Shown: piece by piece, positions 1 to 11,369 of the stretch
How positions within the stretch are numbered: position 1 is the first letter of the stretch
Layout: each line of letters begins with the position of its first letter
The notes under the pieces: model-generated
What the model was told of the DNA's origin: nothing
Database searches by the model: none
What the model saw: the letters and a program-made list of their open reading frames with translations, nothing else
Position numbers and translations under genes: made by a program
Source: Malus domestica
Taxonomy: Eukaryota; Streptophyta; Magnoliopsida; Rosales; Rosaceae
Assembly (NCBI RefSeq): GCF_042453785.1
Contig: NC_091668.1
Location: 11,118,001 to 11,182,000, forward strand
DNA length: 64,000 bases
Direction: 5' to 3'

Positions 1-59
1 AACCATTTCGTAAACAAATAGGTAATTCACCTCCTCTACTGGTGCAGTGACTGATGCAG

Positions 60-691
60 TTTCAGTATTGGGGGAATGTGAAGGTTGAGCCCTGGTTGAA
101 GCCTTTGAGTGACCGTTTAAGGTATTGCATAAATAATGGTCTTATTGTTGCTAATTGTGATGATTCTTCTTTATGTATGAAGTCTGGATTTCTGATTGTG
201 TTTCCAGGATAGATTTTTCAGAAGCAACAAGAAAAACGTCAGATATCGAATTTACTGCCACAGGAAGTAACCTGGGGCCTTGTAATGGTTCACAGGTATG
301 ACCCCCAGTCCCAGACATAGGGCCAGTTTTATCTACAAATTGGAAAAAAGACTAAAAATCACTTGGTTGCAGGGTAGAGCCTGGACTCTTTCCTGGGAGC
401 CAAACACACACACACACACACGATGTGCACTCAAATGTTTAACCGAGTGTTTTCAAACTAAATAGTTAGAGTTGATAAATGTTTTCCATATCTCATGACT
501 AGTAAAAATTTGGATTAATTCTGATTCGTTTTTAATCTTTATATGCATGCTATAATTTTTGTCATGAAAACAGTAAGGGTAGGATTAAGTCAACTCGAGC
601 CGGAAGGCAAGCGAAGAAGGCCAAAGTGGAGGCAGAATCACATAACAGCAGAGATATGTTTATTAGGGCTTCTTCAGGAAGGAAAAAGTGA
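60..691 (+). CDS. 3' end of an unidentified protein gene (partial)
   Basis: Three exons can be joined in one frame: 60-121, 208-295 and 590-691 (stop TGA at 689-691). The acceptors are gatgcag, tttccag and gattaag, and the donors are gtattg and gtatga. The phases agree (2, then 0). The first exon reads FQYWGNVKVEPWLKPLSDRL and the last ends in a basic tail, with AGRQAKKAKVE and a final SSGRKK. This resembles the lysine/arginine-rich C-terminus of a nuclear protein, but I do not recognise the family. The gene starts left of the window. The last acceptor (attaag) is weak, and it was chosen because it is the one that keeps phase 0 without a stop. The longer frame across 543-728 looks like a shadow that includes intron sequence. 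The exon chain is fairly sure; the function is unknown. Confidence 0.5.
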
Positions 692-959
692 ACCATTTCA
701 AAACGAAACACCGTTGCGTAAATCATGAAATTCCTGCATCATGATTCAAGTTGCCAATTGACCAACATGCTGTCTCCTTGTAATGCTTTGACTGTATTGT
801 TTATTCGTGCCACAGTGATTAGTAACTTGTTTCTCAAGTTTCATCAATGTTCTATTTATATTGTAAAAACTAAGCTTACTCAATAGCAGCATCTGTATTT
901 GGCACCTGTTGTATTGTATCGTGCAGAACTTTTTTTGAGTCTGTTGAATGTTTACTGCA

Positions 960-1265
960 ATAGCTGAGCACAGTGGCCCCTGTGCGGATGGGTGACTACC
1001 AGCCGTGGTTGATGGATGAATGTACGTCCCACCGAGGAATTCATATTCATTAAGGTTGATTGACGGACATAGGTTTCTCCGTGAAATTTTAGTTCATTAA
1101 CGGCTGACAGTCACCTATAAGCTGCCTTGCTGCGGCGTCCTGCGATAAACCTTTCGGTATCAACTCCGCCCCGCCCGTCTGGCCCATGAGAGGTTCCGAT
1201 TTGTCATGCGTTGGTAGACTCGGTCAGGCTATGAAATCCGTCTACCTTATCCGATCGTTTGAATG
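960..1265. other. GC-rich, non-coding-looking island
   Basis: About 300 bases here are clearly richer in G and C than the flanks, which are runs of A and T. No reading frame is open across the island. It includes ctgccttgctgcggcgtcct and ttcggtatcaactccgcccc. I see no plant snRNA upstream element and no match I know for 5S, 7SL, U3, U6 or RNase MRP RNA. It could be a structured RNA, the remnant of a repeat, or a 3'-UTR or downstream part of the preceding gene. Confidence 0.3.
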
Positions 1266-2592
1266 TGACATATTTAATTATCTAAGATTCTAAATATTTT
1301 TTTTTAATAAATTAAATTAATTTAAAAATATATATTTTTTTTAGGATTTACCGTCTGTGTAAGAACACGTCTTTCGTGACGCCGAGGACTTGCCGTTAGA
1401 GTGAGAATCTAAATCTATGAAATGGATATACCTTCCTAATATTATTTATTCTTATTTATCCAACCTTTTTTTTATTCTATTTATTATTATTATTCTTTGG
1501 CATTTGTCATTTTTTTCTCCAGACTTCTCTCTCTGAGTAGTGTCTGTGGCTTTAATTCCTTGGAATTTGCATAATATATTCAAGGCAGGATTTCAGGAAT
1601 AACTTCACGAAAAATTGTAAGGTACACTTGTTTGCTCTAACTTTGATTCACTCGAGGATTATTTTATCTGATTTATAATTATGAATACCATAATCTTTGT
1701 TTCTGTTCATCAACACTCCCACCGGATTATCAACGTAATCTACAGATTTTCAATTACGACGATGAAAGATTTATCATTTTTCATGTGCATGCATGTGCGT
1801 TTGTTGAGTTTTATATACATGCATCAACGATTGACAATTGCTGACATAGATGGTGGTCCCAAGAATAGCTCTTAGCGAAATACTTACGAAGCTGTTGTAG
1901 GGACTACTAGGGAGCATTTGCCTTCACTCCTTGTTCCCGAGTTCGAATTCTCCCTCCTTTTAGCCTCCTTTGTGAGTTGCAAGGATAGTTGAGCTAGAAT
2001 AAGAACAGGGTCTGATTCTGCACAGTTGCAAGTTCTTTCTTCCATTTATGCAACACACGGTTTGCTGCATCGTGGGCTGCTAAGCTCTAGATCCTCCTAC
2101 CGAAAACGTTATATGTAAGGCATCTCTCACGAAAGCATAAGTTTTTGGACGCCCTCCGTAGTAAGGAACCATTTGTTGGAATATTCCTTTGTCTAGATGC
2201 CACAAAGAGTTGCCAACTAAATCAAACACGGAAGTTAATAAGATATGTGTATCACATGTTCTTTGATTTATTGGAGAATTATAAAGGAGAGAATAACTAA
2301 CTAGGCGAATCATCCTCATGTCTATGTCTTCCCTTTATCCGTAGACGAATTACATTTTGGGAGAATAACAAATTACGGATTGATTCGTATCGAAAGTGTT
2401 TCAAATTCGATCCCCTTGTTGAATATAGATGAAGCATCTCCGCCTCCAAAAGTTTGTAGCTTGAAAACATGATGACGTACACACATATGCGTAATGTGAA
2501 GCAGAGATTCTTGTGCAGCAAAGTCTAGCTACTTTTGTGAATGTCACGCTTTCTTTTCGTTCCATTCGTAACTGTATCTGTGTTTTGGGAAA
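1266..2592. other. Intergenic, no gene recognised
   Basis: This stretch is AT-rich, with poly-T and TTTAATAAATTAAATTAATT-like runs near 1290-1350. Small open frames on both strands (for example on the minus strand at 2080-2709) show no domain, no conserved-looking composition and no splice structure. I see no repeat with clear ends. Confidence 0.5.
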
Positions 2593-2598
2593 TATAAA
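2593..2598 (+). promoter_or_regulatory. Possible TATA box of the nucleoredoxin gene
   Basis: TATAAA lies in the context aatataaaag, about 36 bases before the ATG at 2634. If used, the 5' UTR would be only about 5-10 bases, which is unusually short. The true start site may therefore lie further upstream and this match may be chance. Confidence 0.25.
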
Positions 2599-2633
2599 AG
2601 AAGGGTGGAGGCCATACTTTGCTTGTAGTTCTG

Positions 2634-4055
2634 ATGGCAGTGCATAGCAACAATATAGCAACCGTTCTCGAATCTGAAGGAGTTGAGTTTCTTCTATCCG
2701 GTGACACAAAGGTATGTAGTCTCGAAAAGCTTGTCTTCTTCTTTCCCTTGTTTCAGTCAGTATTTTGTCATGTTAATTTCTTCGGTTGTTGGATGTCCAA
2801 ATATGTTAGTTTCACGAAGTTATAGGAACGTGAGGTTCAAGTAGTTTTATGGTGAATTTCTATCTTGGTTATGATAATTAAAACTTAATCTTTTGATTAC
2901 GAGATTATTAGGTACCGTTATCGTCATGTAATGGGAAGACAGTGTGCCTCTACTTCTCTGCAAATTGGTGTCGGCCTTGCAAGGCTCTTACCCCTCAGCT
3001 GGTGAGACTTTATGAAGTGCTTAGATTGGAAGGAAAAGAGTTTGAGATAATCTTCATCTCCTTCGACCCCAATGAGGAAAAGTTCAATGAACACTTCAAG
3101 TGCATGCCATGGCTGGCAGTGCCCTTTGATGCCAATCTTCATAAAAGATTGAGTGACATGTACTGCATAGATCGCATCCCATCACTCATTTCATTAAGTT
3201 CAGATGGATTATCCATTGAGGAAGACTTGGTTGGATTAATTGAAGACTATGGGGCTGATGCATTTCCATTCACTAACAAGAGAAGAGAAGAGCTAAAGGC
3301 TGCCGATGAAGCAAAGCGTGAAGGGGGAAAAATCGAAGAGTTGTTGACGCATCAAGGACGAAACCATGTCTTGGCTAGTGATGGCAGAGAGGTAGAGTTT
3401 AGTATACTTCTTTCGGTTGTTAATTTGTTATAGATTTCTTACGCGAAAATTGACATTTGATCGCCGCCTGCAGATACAGGTGTCTGAACTTGTTGGTAAG
3501 ACAGTAGGCCTTTACTTTGGTGCACACTGGAGCCCTCCTTGCCGTGCTTTTACTTCCAAACTCATAGAAGCATACGAAGAGCTCATGACATCCGGTGATC
3601 AAGACTTCGAAATCATCCTAGTCTCCACAGACCGAGACCTCAAAGAGTTTGAACTCAACACTAGTAGCATGCCATGGCTTGCCATACCCTACCAGGACAA
3701 AACAAGACAAGACCTTTGTAGAATCTTCGACATCAAAGTGATTCCGGCTCTGGTTCTGATAGGACCGAATGGGAAGGCGATTAGCACAAATGGGAAGGCC
3801 ATGGTCTCCTTACACGGTGCCAAGGCCTTCCCGTTCACAGAAGCGAGGATCACAGAGCTCGAAGCAGAATTGAGAAAGGAAGGAGAGGCATTGCCTCCTC
3901 AAGTGAAGGACTTGAAGCATAAACATTTGCTTAAGTTAGAGATGGCCAAAGCATATGTGTGTGATTATTGCCAAAAACAGGGGAGGTTTTGGGCATTTTC
4001 TTGTGGTGTTTGTGATTACGATCTTCATCCAAACTGCGTAGAAAAATCGTTGTAA
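2634..4055 (+). CDS. NRX2: Nucleoredoxin 2-type thioredoxin-fold protein (two Trx domains plus Cys/His C-terminus)
   Basis: Exons are 2634-2711, 2912-3391 and 3474-4055, all phase 0, giving 379 aa. Nucleoredoxins are cytosolic/nuclear thiol-disulfide oxidoreductases of the thioredoxin fold. Domain 1 carries a canonical-type active site, WCRPC, at about residue 45, within CLYFSANWCRPCKAL. Domain 2 has HWSPPC at about residue 205, within VGLYFGAHWSPPCRAF, so the first active-site Cys is replaced by Ser and one resolving-type Cys remains. After each motif comes the family pattern of an acidic/PW stretch (SMPWLAIPY). The C-terminus (about 348-379) is a DC1-like zinc-binding segment with CDYCQKQG, CGVCDYDLHPNC. 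The length fits plant NRX2 (about 390 aa, two Trx domains) rather than NRX1 (about 570 aa, three). The start at 2634 is the first ATG in frame; an upstream TTG is not used. The next gene is the USP-kinase, 1.7 kb downstream on the same strand. Confidence 0.88.
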
Positions 4056-5704
4056 AAATGGGTTTATGAACTATGAAATTTGATATTCTCAAAAGTATTA
4101 TAAAATATTTGTAAGATAATAAAAAATTTGAAAGGTGTGTACTTCTAGCTCTCATCTCAAGTTAATATGAAATTCTGATCTTGGTGCATAAGTAAATGCT
4201 CTTAACTATTTCAATTACGAGCCCCTTACGGAGCATGAGTTGTTATATCATATTTAATTTTTACATATTGCCACTCTCCCTAACTAGTGTTGCAATAGGG
4301 ACAATAAATGATTTGAACATTGGCGACAATAGAGCTACTCTTTTATTATATTGTCATATTCCCAAATAAAATGATATTTGTTGTAGGGGTATTTTAGTGA
4401 GGGAATAGGAAAAAGGAGCAGCACGGGGGGAACGAGAGTATAGAGAGTTGGAGAATTTTTGAGGTGTTGTTTCTCACCACTTTATTCCTTTATTTATAAT
4501 AAACATAGTAAACTTCTTTAGCCTACAAGAAATACAAAATCCAATAAAAAAGATTTAGAACATAATCATAAATACAATTAATATATGGCCACACACAAAG
4601 TTTGTGTGAAAATTTTTACTTTTTTTTTTAAATTAAAGGAGGATGGAAAAGAGTGAGAGAGAACGTGGGAGTGGAGAGGGAGGGAGAGAGGTTTGTTTTT
4701 TATATTTTATTTTTTATTTTTTACTTTTTTACTTTTTTAAAATTAGATATGATAAAATCACCTGTAGGTGAGGTTTAAACAAAAAACAACAAAATTTTGT
4801 TTTGTGAAATTACGTTGCTGACCTTAACTTTTTTGTTGTGATAGAAGACAAAAATGTTTTTTCACCCTCTTTTGATTGATAAAGAAGGTTTCATTAATAT
4901 GTAATTTAGATTAAGTTATCTTGTTTGATGAAATCTTGACTCTTGACTTCTTAGATAATGGTTTCACATTGACTATAACCTATAAAGAATTGCTCGAATG
5001 AGTTGCCGATGCACGCATGTGCTCATCCTGACCATTCATTTTTGTGGAATTGACGTACGCGTCATGACTGATGTTTCTTAATCTATGAGTCAATTTGTAG
5101 TCCGAATTCTTATAATTTGTTTTAAAAATGAATAACAATGACATTTTGTCATGAATTGTCATTAAGAATGGATCAAATCTTGTCCTTGTGCAGAGTGGGT
5201 GAGAATTTGAAGGAGAGGGAGGGTTGACTGAGTGACCAAAATATAGTCATTAGTTAGGGACAGGTTAAAACACCAAAACAATCCGCAAATGGTGGAGGGT
5301 CTCTCATAAAAACAACCCAATTGAAGAGAGTGAGATATTTATGGATTCACCAGTGAAAAATCAAAAGCAATTGGTTATTCCCAAAAGTGCTTTTTCTTCT
5401 TCTTGTTTGGTTGCTCTCCAAGAACAAAAAAAGTAACATTAAAGTCAACACAAACACAACACATACTTGAAACGCAAATCCTTCTTATCTCTCTTTAGAG
5501 ATCCTGCTGCAAAAGAGAGATAAAGGAGCTTAAACAAAGATATAAAATTTAAAATGCCACCAAAAAAATTTAAAAACCCTTATTAATTCTGGGATTCCAA
5601 GGCATTTTTTGGTAGTTTGTATTGGATTTTTTGTTTCTTCTTCTTGTTTTTGTTTGGTTTTTTCTTCTTATTTCTTAAGATTAAGAAAGTACAGGAAAAG
5701 AAGA
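4056..5704. other. Intergenic between NRX2 and USP-kinase
   Basis: AT-rich sequence holding the 3' flank of the nucleoredoxin gene (ATAATAAAAAATTTG near 4117 could serve in polyadenylation) and the 5' flank of the kinase gene. I see no ORF with recognisable content and no transposon ends. Confidence 0.5.
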
Positions 5705-5727
5705 GAGAGAGAGAGAGAGAGAGAGAA
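5705..5727 (+). repeat. (GA)n microsatellite touching the start codon
   Basis: An uninterrupted GA run ends in gagaaATG at the kinase start. GA/CT tracts in the 5' UTR are common in plant genes. Length changes here would alter the leader directly before the initiation codon. Confidence 0.8.
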
Positions 5728-8700
5728 ATGTGGCTACCCAATAATCAAGTGGACAAGAAGGAAGCAGGGAATGGGATTGTGGCAGTGGCAATAGACAGGG
5801 ACAAGAACAGCCAATGTGCTCTCAAATGGGCAATTGACAGTCTCATCAAACCAGGCCAATCTGTTCTTCTCATCCATGTCAAGGTCAAGCATTCCATAAT
5901 TTCTCAGTCGCATTCTCTTTCCAATTCCACCCCAAGTACGTACATATTGCTATGTTTTCATTTTCAGGGCAGTGATTTTCACGCTCCCGTTTTCTTCTTC
6001 TGCACTCCTCCTCTCGCTTCCGTTAGTTGACTCTCCTTTGGGTTCAATCCAAGGGAACGTTCAGGGAGGAGAAAAGGGGAGTGTGCGAAAATCGCTTCTG
6101 TTTTTTTTTATCATTTCGATGTCTTTCTTCTTCTGTTGCTTGATATGCAAGTTAAGTTAAATCACACCTCAAGATTTTGCATTTTGGTGTTTGATTTTTG
6201 GTTGCAGGAAGTAATCCAAATTGGGACCAACAGTTGGTATGCAAAGACCCTGATCCCCAAACCCGGGAATTGTTCCTTCCCTTTCGTGTTTTTTGCACAC
6301 GTAAAAATGTGAGTTTGATGAACTTATACTTGCATTCTTGATCGATATTCATTTAGGGTTCATGAACAATTACACATCTGTTTAGGATTTGAAAATTTTT
6401 ATTGCTTTTTTACTTGTGTGTTATCTTTTCCTTTTCGAATTCAGATACAATGCAGAGACCTTGTACTAGAAGACTCCGATGTAACGAAAGCATTAGTTGA
6501 ATACGTTACTCAAACTGCAATCGAGCATTTGGTTGTTGGTGCCTCAGCAAAAACCGGCTTTCTTCGGTAAGTGCCTTCATTTGTAAGTCAGCTGCCGGTG
6601 AACGAATTATTTACCCTCCTAATTGTGCTATTTGATTGCAAGTTTAAATTTCTGAAACTATGAAACCAATTCTTTAGGGCGTTACGTTGCTTTGTATGCC
6701 ATGAAATTCCACAGAACATTGTCTCATTTTTTAAAAAAAATTTATGTAGATTCAAAGCATCAGATATTCCAGGAAACATATCAAAGGGGGCACCAGACTT
6801 TTGTAATGTATATGTTGTATCCAAGCAAAAACTCCAATCAAGGAGGGCAGCCTCACGTCCTGCCCCGGCTGTCTCACCCCTACGCAACCCAGCTCGTAAC
6901 CACACCACAAGCCCAAAGTCAGAGCCGTACGTCTTCCCTCCTTCTGGTAACAAAGGTTAGTTTCTTTCACCCTTAAGCATAATCTTCTCCCACTAATTTT
7001 TTGAAAGTCAAGGAACCTTAAAATGTTGGATCCTCTTCCAGGAAATGAAAAGCCACCAGAACCACCACGTCAATCCCACGATGAAATGGACTTCTTCAGG
7101 TCAGTAGCAGCTCTCAATCTCTCCCTTTCAATGAAGATGGACAAAATGGTCTTTAAAACATAAAGCAATTTATCTATTTTGTTGTGAGAACTAACAGTAA
7201 TATTACGGAAAGCAGGTCTCCGTTTACTAGGAAAGGCCCGAACGGGAAGTCATATGCAGATCTCCCTATGCCGGATACTGACATATCTTTTGTTAGCTCT
7301 GGAAGGCCGAGCATTGACCGTATCTTCCCTGCATTTTATAACGAAAACCTAGATTCAGGAAGAGTCACCCCACCACGAATGTCCAACAGCACGGAAGTAG
7401 ACTTGAACCACAGCTTTGAGTCTATGCAGTACTTTGGACGGAGGTCCGTGGATGTCAGCTCCTCTCCACCCGCATTCTCTTCGGTTTCTCAGGATAGCGA
7501 TAGGTTATCCTCTGCATCAATGGTAAGTGCATCTAGTCTCTATTAATTTACGAATGTGTACTTTTAGTTAAATTTTGTTACAATAGAAATGTTTTTTGTC
7601 ACTCGAATTTCAGGAAGACATGGAGGCTGAAATGAGAAGGCTAAAGCTGGAGCTCAAGCAAACTATGGAAATGTATAGCACTGCCTGTAAAGAGGCACTC
7701 TCGGCGAAGCAAAAGGTACGCGAAATTCTATCAACATTTTACACCTTTCTTGATTTCACATACGTCTGATAATTGATGTTATTTTACAGGCTGTAGAACT
7801 CCAGCGCTGGAAATTAGAAGAAGAAAGGAGATTGGAAGAGGCGCGGCTAGCTGAGGAAACCGCAATGGCTATTGTAGAAAAGGAGAGAGCCAAGTCCAGA
7901 GCAGCCATTGAGGCTGCTGAAGCAGCTAAGAGGATTGCAGAACTGGAAGCACAAAAAAGAATCAATGCAGAAATGAAAGCACTCAAAGAACACGAAGAGA
8001 AAAAGAAGGCACTTAGCGCTCTGCAACAGTCCGATGTCAGGTATAGGAAGTACTCAATTGAAGAGATTGAGGCTGCCACAGAGTTCTTTACAGAATCCCG
8101 CAAGATTGGAGAAGGAGGTTACGGTCCTGTATATAGGTGTAGTCTAGACCATACTCCTGTTGCAATTAAAGTTTTACGTCCAGATGCGGCACAAGGAAGA
8201 TCACAGTTCAACCAAGAGGTATGAAACAAAAAGGCGCGTGTTCTCTTTCCAAACAGTTTGACAATATAAGATACTTATGCTGCCTGACTATGTATTTGGA
8301 CCCCCAGTTTGGTTGATTCTTGTATTGCCGGGCTGTCTGACAAGGGATTATAAATTTGGAAACATTAGTTTTTCTTTGGTTGATTTGCTAATTACTATGA
8401 ACAGGTTGAAGTATTGAGCTCTATACGGCATCCTAACATGGTTCTTCTGCTGGGAGCCTGCCCAGAGTACGGATGCTTGGTTTATGAGTACATGGCTAAT
8501 GGGAGCTTGGAAGACCGTCTTCTTCGTAGAGGAAACAGTCCAATTCTCTCTTGGCAACTTAGATTTAAGATTGCAGCTGAAATTGGGACAGGCTTGCTAT
8601 TCCTCCACCAAGCCAAACCAGAGCCACTAGTTCACCGTGACTTAAAGCCCGCTAACATCTTGCTTGACCGCAACTATGTGAGCAAGATCAGTGATGTTGG

Positions 8701-9310
8701 CTTGGCCAGGCTTGTGCCCCCATCTGTTGCTGACACCGTGACACAGTATCGCATGACATCAACAGCTGGCACGTTCTGCTACATAGATCCTGAGTATCAG
8801 CAAACCGGCATGCTTGGTGTTAAGTCTGATGTGTACTCTCTTGGGATTATGTTTCTGCAAATGATCACAGCGAAGCCGGCAATGGGATTGACTCACCATG
8901 TTGAAAGGGCAATTGAGAAGGGGACTTTCGAAGATATGCTGGATCCATCAGTGCCAGATTGGCCGGTTCAAGACACATTGAAGTTTGCCAAGCTGGCTCT
9001 CCAGTGTGCAGAGTTGCGGAGAAAAGACAGGCCGGACCTTCGAAAGGTTATCCTGCCAGAACTTAACAGATTGAGAGGGATTGCTGAAGAGACAATGCAC
9101 CCAACACTGATGGCTGGTGGTCATAGCCCCTCATCCGAACACAGCCAAGTTTCTGTACAGCTAGTAAGTGTATATGGACAAGAAATACAGTCCTCTTTCT
9201 CTCACTAAATCCTACTTTGAACCCTGAAAATTGTCGAATGCGGTCTAAAAGGTGTTGATTGGTTTTTGCAGGAGGGGAGTGAACCAGAAACAAGATCTGC
9301 TGAGAGCTAG
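5728..9310 (+). CDS. USP-domain protein kinase (RLCK, U-box-less PUB-like class)
   Basis: Ten exons join with consistent phases: 5728-5935, 6208-6308, 6445-6566, 6750-6946, 7042-7099, 7216-7522, 7614-7715, 7790-8218, 8405-9163 and 9272-9310, giving 773 aa. An alternative exon-4 donor at 6955 adds three residues. The N-terminus is a universal stress protein / adenine nucleotide alpha hydrolase fold (GIVAVAIDRDKNSQCALKWA; FRVFCTRKNIQCRD; LVVGASAKTGFLR). A Ser-rich linker follows, then a coiled coil of KERAKSRAAIEAAEAAKR type at about 385-440. The kinase domain has IGEGGYGPVY (about 471), VAIK, HRDLKPANILL (about 585) and SDVGLAR in place of DFG, which I recall as typical of this family. The protein ends before any U-box, so it is the kinase-only class. 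It likely acts in cytosolic signalling; the substrate is unknown. An ATG at 5728 opens the USP domain. Confidence 0.9.
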
Positions 9311-9599
9311 GAATAGCCAGCAAACACTCACTATCATCTCAAACCGTAGACTATGTAAGAAAACATGTCTAAGGATTGTAAGTAATTAATCACAACAAAA
9401 AAATTGTAATAGTTTTGTAGATAAATTGACGGGTCGATGAAACTCAGCATGTATGTGACAGTTTGGTTTTTGGTATTCTAGAGTAGTCAATTACTTATGA
9501 TCAACTATCAATTTCTTATATTCTCTTTGTCGATAATTGATACGAGTATGAAGATTGAAACAAGATCCATAAAGACTACATATCAACACTAGGATGAAG
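9311..9599. other. Short intergenic gap between convergent genes
   Basis: The gap lies between the kinase gene (+) and the CK1 copy (-), which converge. It contains likely 3' UTR sequence for both. No further gene is visible. Confidence 0.5.
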
Positions 9600-10490
9600 T
9601 TACCGGACGTTTAAGCGAGTCCAATCAAAATCGTAGTCGAACTGAAAACCTTCACGAACAAAAAGGTCACGAAGGAGTCTCTTCAGAGAAGCATAATCGG
9701 GTTTAGCATCAAACCGCAACGACCTACAGTAAAGGAAGTATACCGAAAACTCTGAAGGGTAACCAGTGCATAAGGACTCAATAGAAGTTGACATTTTCTT
9801 TTCTACGATGTTCTCATCTTTCTGCTTTTTTGATCCCACTTTCAATCCCTGCCAAGGAAGACTTCCTCTTAGAAAGTACATAAGCACATATCCCAGTGAT
9901 TCCAAATCGTCCCGGCAGCTTTGTTCAATGCCAAGATGAGTGTTTACGCTTGCATACCTTGCATTACCTATCAGACTTTTATTTTCTCTATAAGGAATAT
10001 GCCTGTGAGTTGAAGGGTCTCTATACTTCTTAGCGAGACCTAAGTCAATGATGTAAACCTGATTCGCTCGTCGACCCACTCCCATTACGAAATTGTCTGG
10101 CTTGATGTCGCGGTGCAGGACTGATTTCGAATGAACAAACTCTAGTCGATCTAGCATTTTATCTGCGAGCATGAGAACCGTCTTAAGAGAGAATTTCCTA
10201 TTGCAAACTTGGAATAAATCCTCAAGACTAGGTCCAAGTAATTCCATGACAAGAAAGTTGTAGTCTCCTTCAGAGCCAAACGCTCTCACGTTTGGAATTC
10301 CAGGTCCTCCATGCACTACTGTATACAACTTCGATTCATACAGCAGTTGTGGATGCCTCGTCTTGCCACTTTCGAGCTTAATAGCAACCTCCTCGTTTGT
10401 CTGAATATTAGTACCTCGGTAGACCTCTCCACACGATCCCCTACCGATCTTTCTAACAAGTTGAAACCTTCCACCCACCAGAGGCTCCAT
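9600..10490 (-). CDS. Intronless casein kinase 1-like protein (probable retrocopy, short C-terminus)
   Basis: A single open frame of 296 aa covers the complete CK1 catalytic domain. It has [86 protein letters not shown] and [13 protein letters not shown]. Plant CK1-like (CKL) genes normally have many introns and a 100-180 residue C-terminal tail. This copy has neither, so it looks like a processed, truncated copy. Several normally strict positions have changed: [10 protein letters not shown] for [19 protein letters not shown] for LTGTARYAS, and GRGSCGE for GSGSFGE. There is no stop or frameshift, so it may still be translated, but I would not assume full activity. The ATG at 10490 corresponds to the usual CK1 N-terminus ([16 protein letters not shown]). 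A CCCTAAA/CCCTAG-rich leader lies upstream. Confidence 0.75.
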   Translation of the reverse strand: MEPLVGGRFQLVRKIGRGSCGEVYRGTNIQTNEEVAIKLESGKTRHPQLLYESKLYTVVHGGPGIPNVRAFGSEGDYNFLVMELLGPSLEDLFQVCNRKFSLKTVLMLADKMLDRLEFVHSKSVLHRDIKPDNFVMGVGRRANQVYIIDLGLAKKYRDPSTHRHIPYRENKSLIGNARYASVNTHLGIEQSCRDDLESLGYVLMYFLRGSLPWQGLKVGSKKQKDENIVEKKMSTSIESLCTGYPSEFSVYFLYCRSLRFDAKPDYASLKRLLRDLFVREGFQFDYDFDWTRLNVR

Positions 10491-10845
10491 ATCCCCCTAA
10501 AACCCTACGACGGCACAAAAACCCTAGCCCTAAATCAAATGCTTAAGGCCGAAAACAATTAAGTAATGGTTTTGAAGGGAAAATAACGCAACCAAAAAGA
10601 CGGAATAAAGGATCGTCAAAAAGAGAGAATTCCTGACGTAAATATGAAGCATTAAAACCGTAATTCCTAAGGAAACCTAAAGATTCTAGGATTATTAAAG
10701 GGTTATTGAATTTCCGGAATGCCCCTAAACTGACACCCAAGTGCCAATTTGGGGCCTGAAGTTTTCTTTCCCAACCAATTTGTGCTTTCTATTGTTGAAA
10801 ATAGGCCAATGCACTTTTTTTTTTCTACCTAATGTATTTTTTTTA

Positions 10846-11000
10846 AGGAAAACTAATGAAAAGGGCTTGAAAACTTTGAGTTTTAATGATAAGGACAAAA
10901 TAAAGGGTAAAGTGAATAGTACCAGGATTGACTTTTTAGTGTAAAAATGTGGTTTTTCGTTAAAGTAAACAGTACCGAGAGCTTTTCGTTAAAGTTTCCT
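10846..11000. mobile_element. MITE family A, copy 1 (Mutator-like target duplication)
   Basis: Begins AGGAAAACTAATGAAAAG and ends with the inverse type CTTTTCGTTAAAGTTTCCT. The flanks are 9-bp TTTTTTTTA on both sides, which is low-complexity and so weak alone. It aligns along its whole length with copies at 15930, 18637 and 18993 (shared core GATAAGGACAAAATAAAGGG, GTGAATAGTACCAGGATTGA). Non-coding, 155 bp. Confidence 0.75.
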
Positions 11001-11280
11001 TTTTTTTTAATAAGATGTTTTATTAAACATAATGACATAGTACATAGGATATTACAAATATCTATTCAAAACTCAAACGTGAATATCAAAAACTAAAGTT
11101 GTGTCTTAATTAAAAGACGTACATCGTGATTAACATCATGGGGCATAAAACAAAAAAAAAATTACAAATTTCAGCACAAACTATGAAATACAAAGTCTTT
11201 CAAATCAGTGTACCATTGTCTTCTTACAATTTTATCCAATATGCGGTCCAAAATGTCCATGTGAGTAAATCTTTCCAAAT

Positions 11281-11367
11281 GATGTTAGTACCTCGGTATA
11301 TCTTTCCAAACGATCCGCTACCAATCTTCTGGCCAAGTCGAAACCTTCCCCCCACCTGAGACTCCAT
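11281..11367 (-). pseudogene. 5' remnant of a casein kinase 1 gene (29 codons)
   Basis: Read on the minus strand from 11367, this gives [20 protein letters not shown] then GKIYRGTN, the start of a CK1 catalytic domain, after which similarity stops. The sequence upstream of its ATG (accctagccctaaatcaaaa near 11392) resembles the leader of the CK1 copy at 10490 (accctagccctaaatcaaat). The two therefore share more than coding sequence. The fragment keeps the canonical GSGSFG loop that the 296-aa copy has lost. Confidence 0.7.
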
Positions 11368-11369
11368 AC

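Noticed and set aside
2080..2709. Minus-strand frames upstream of the nucleoredoxin gene
   Set aside because: Overlapping frames in different phases, no domain, and partly antisense to exon 1.
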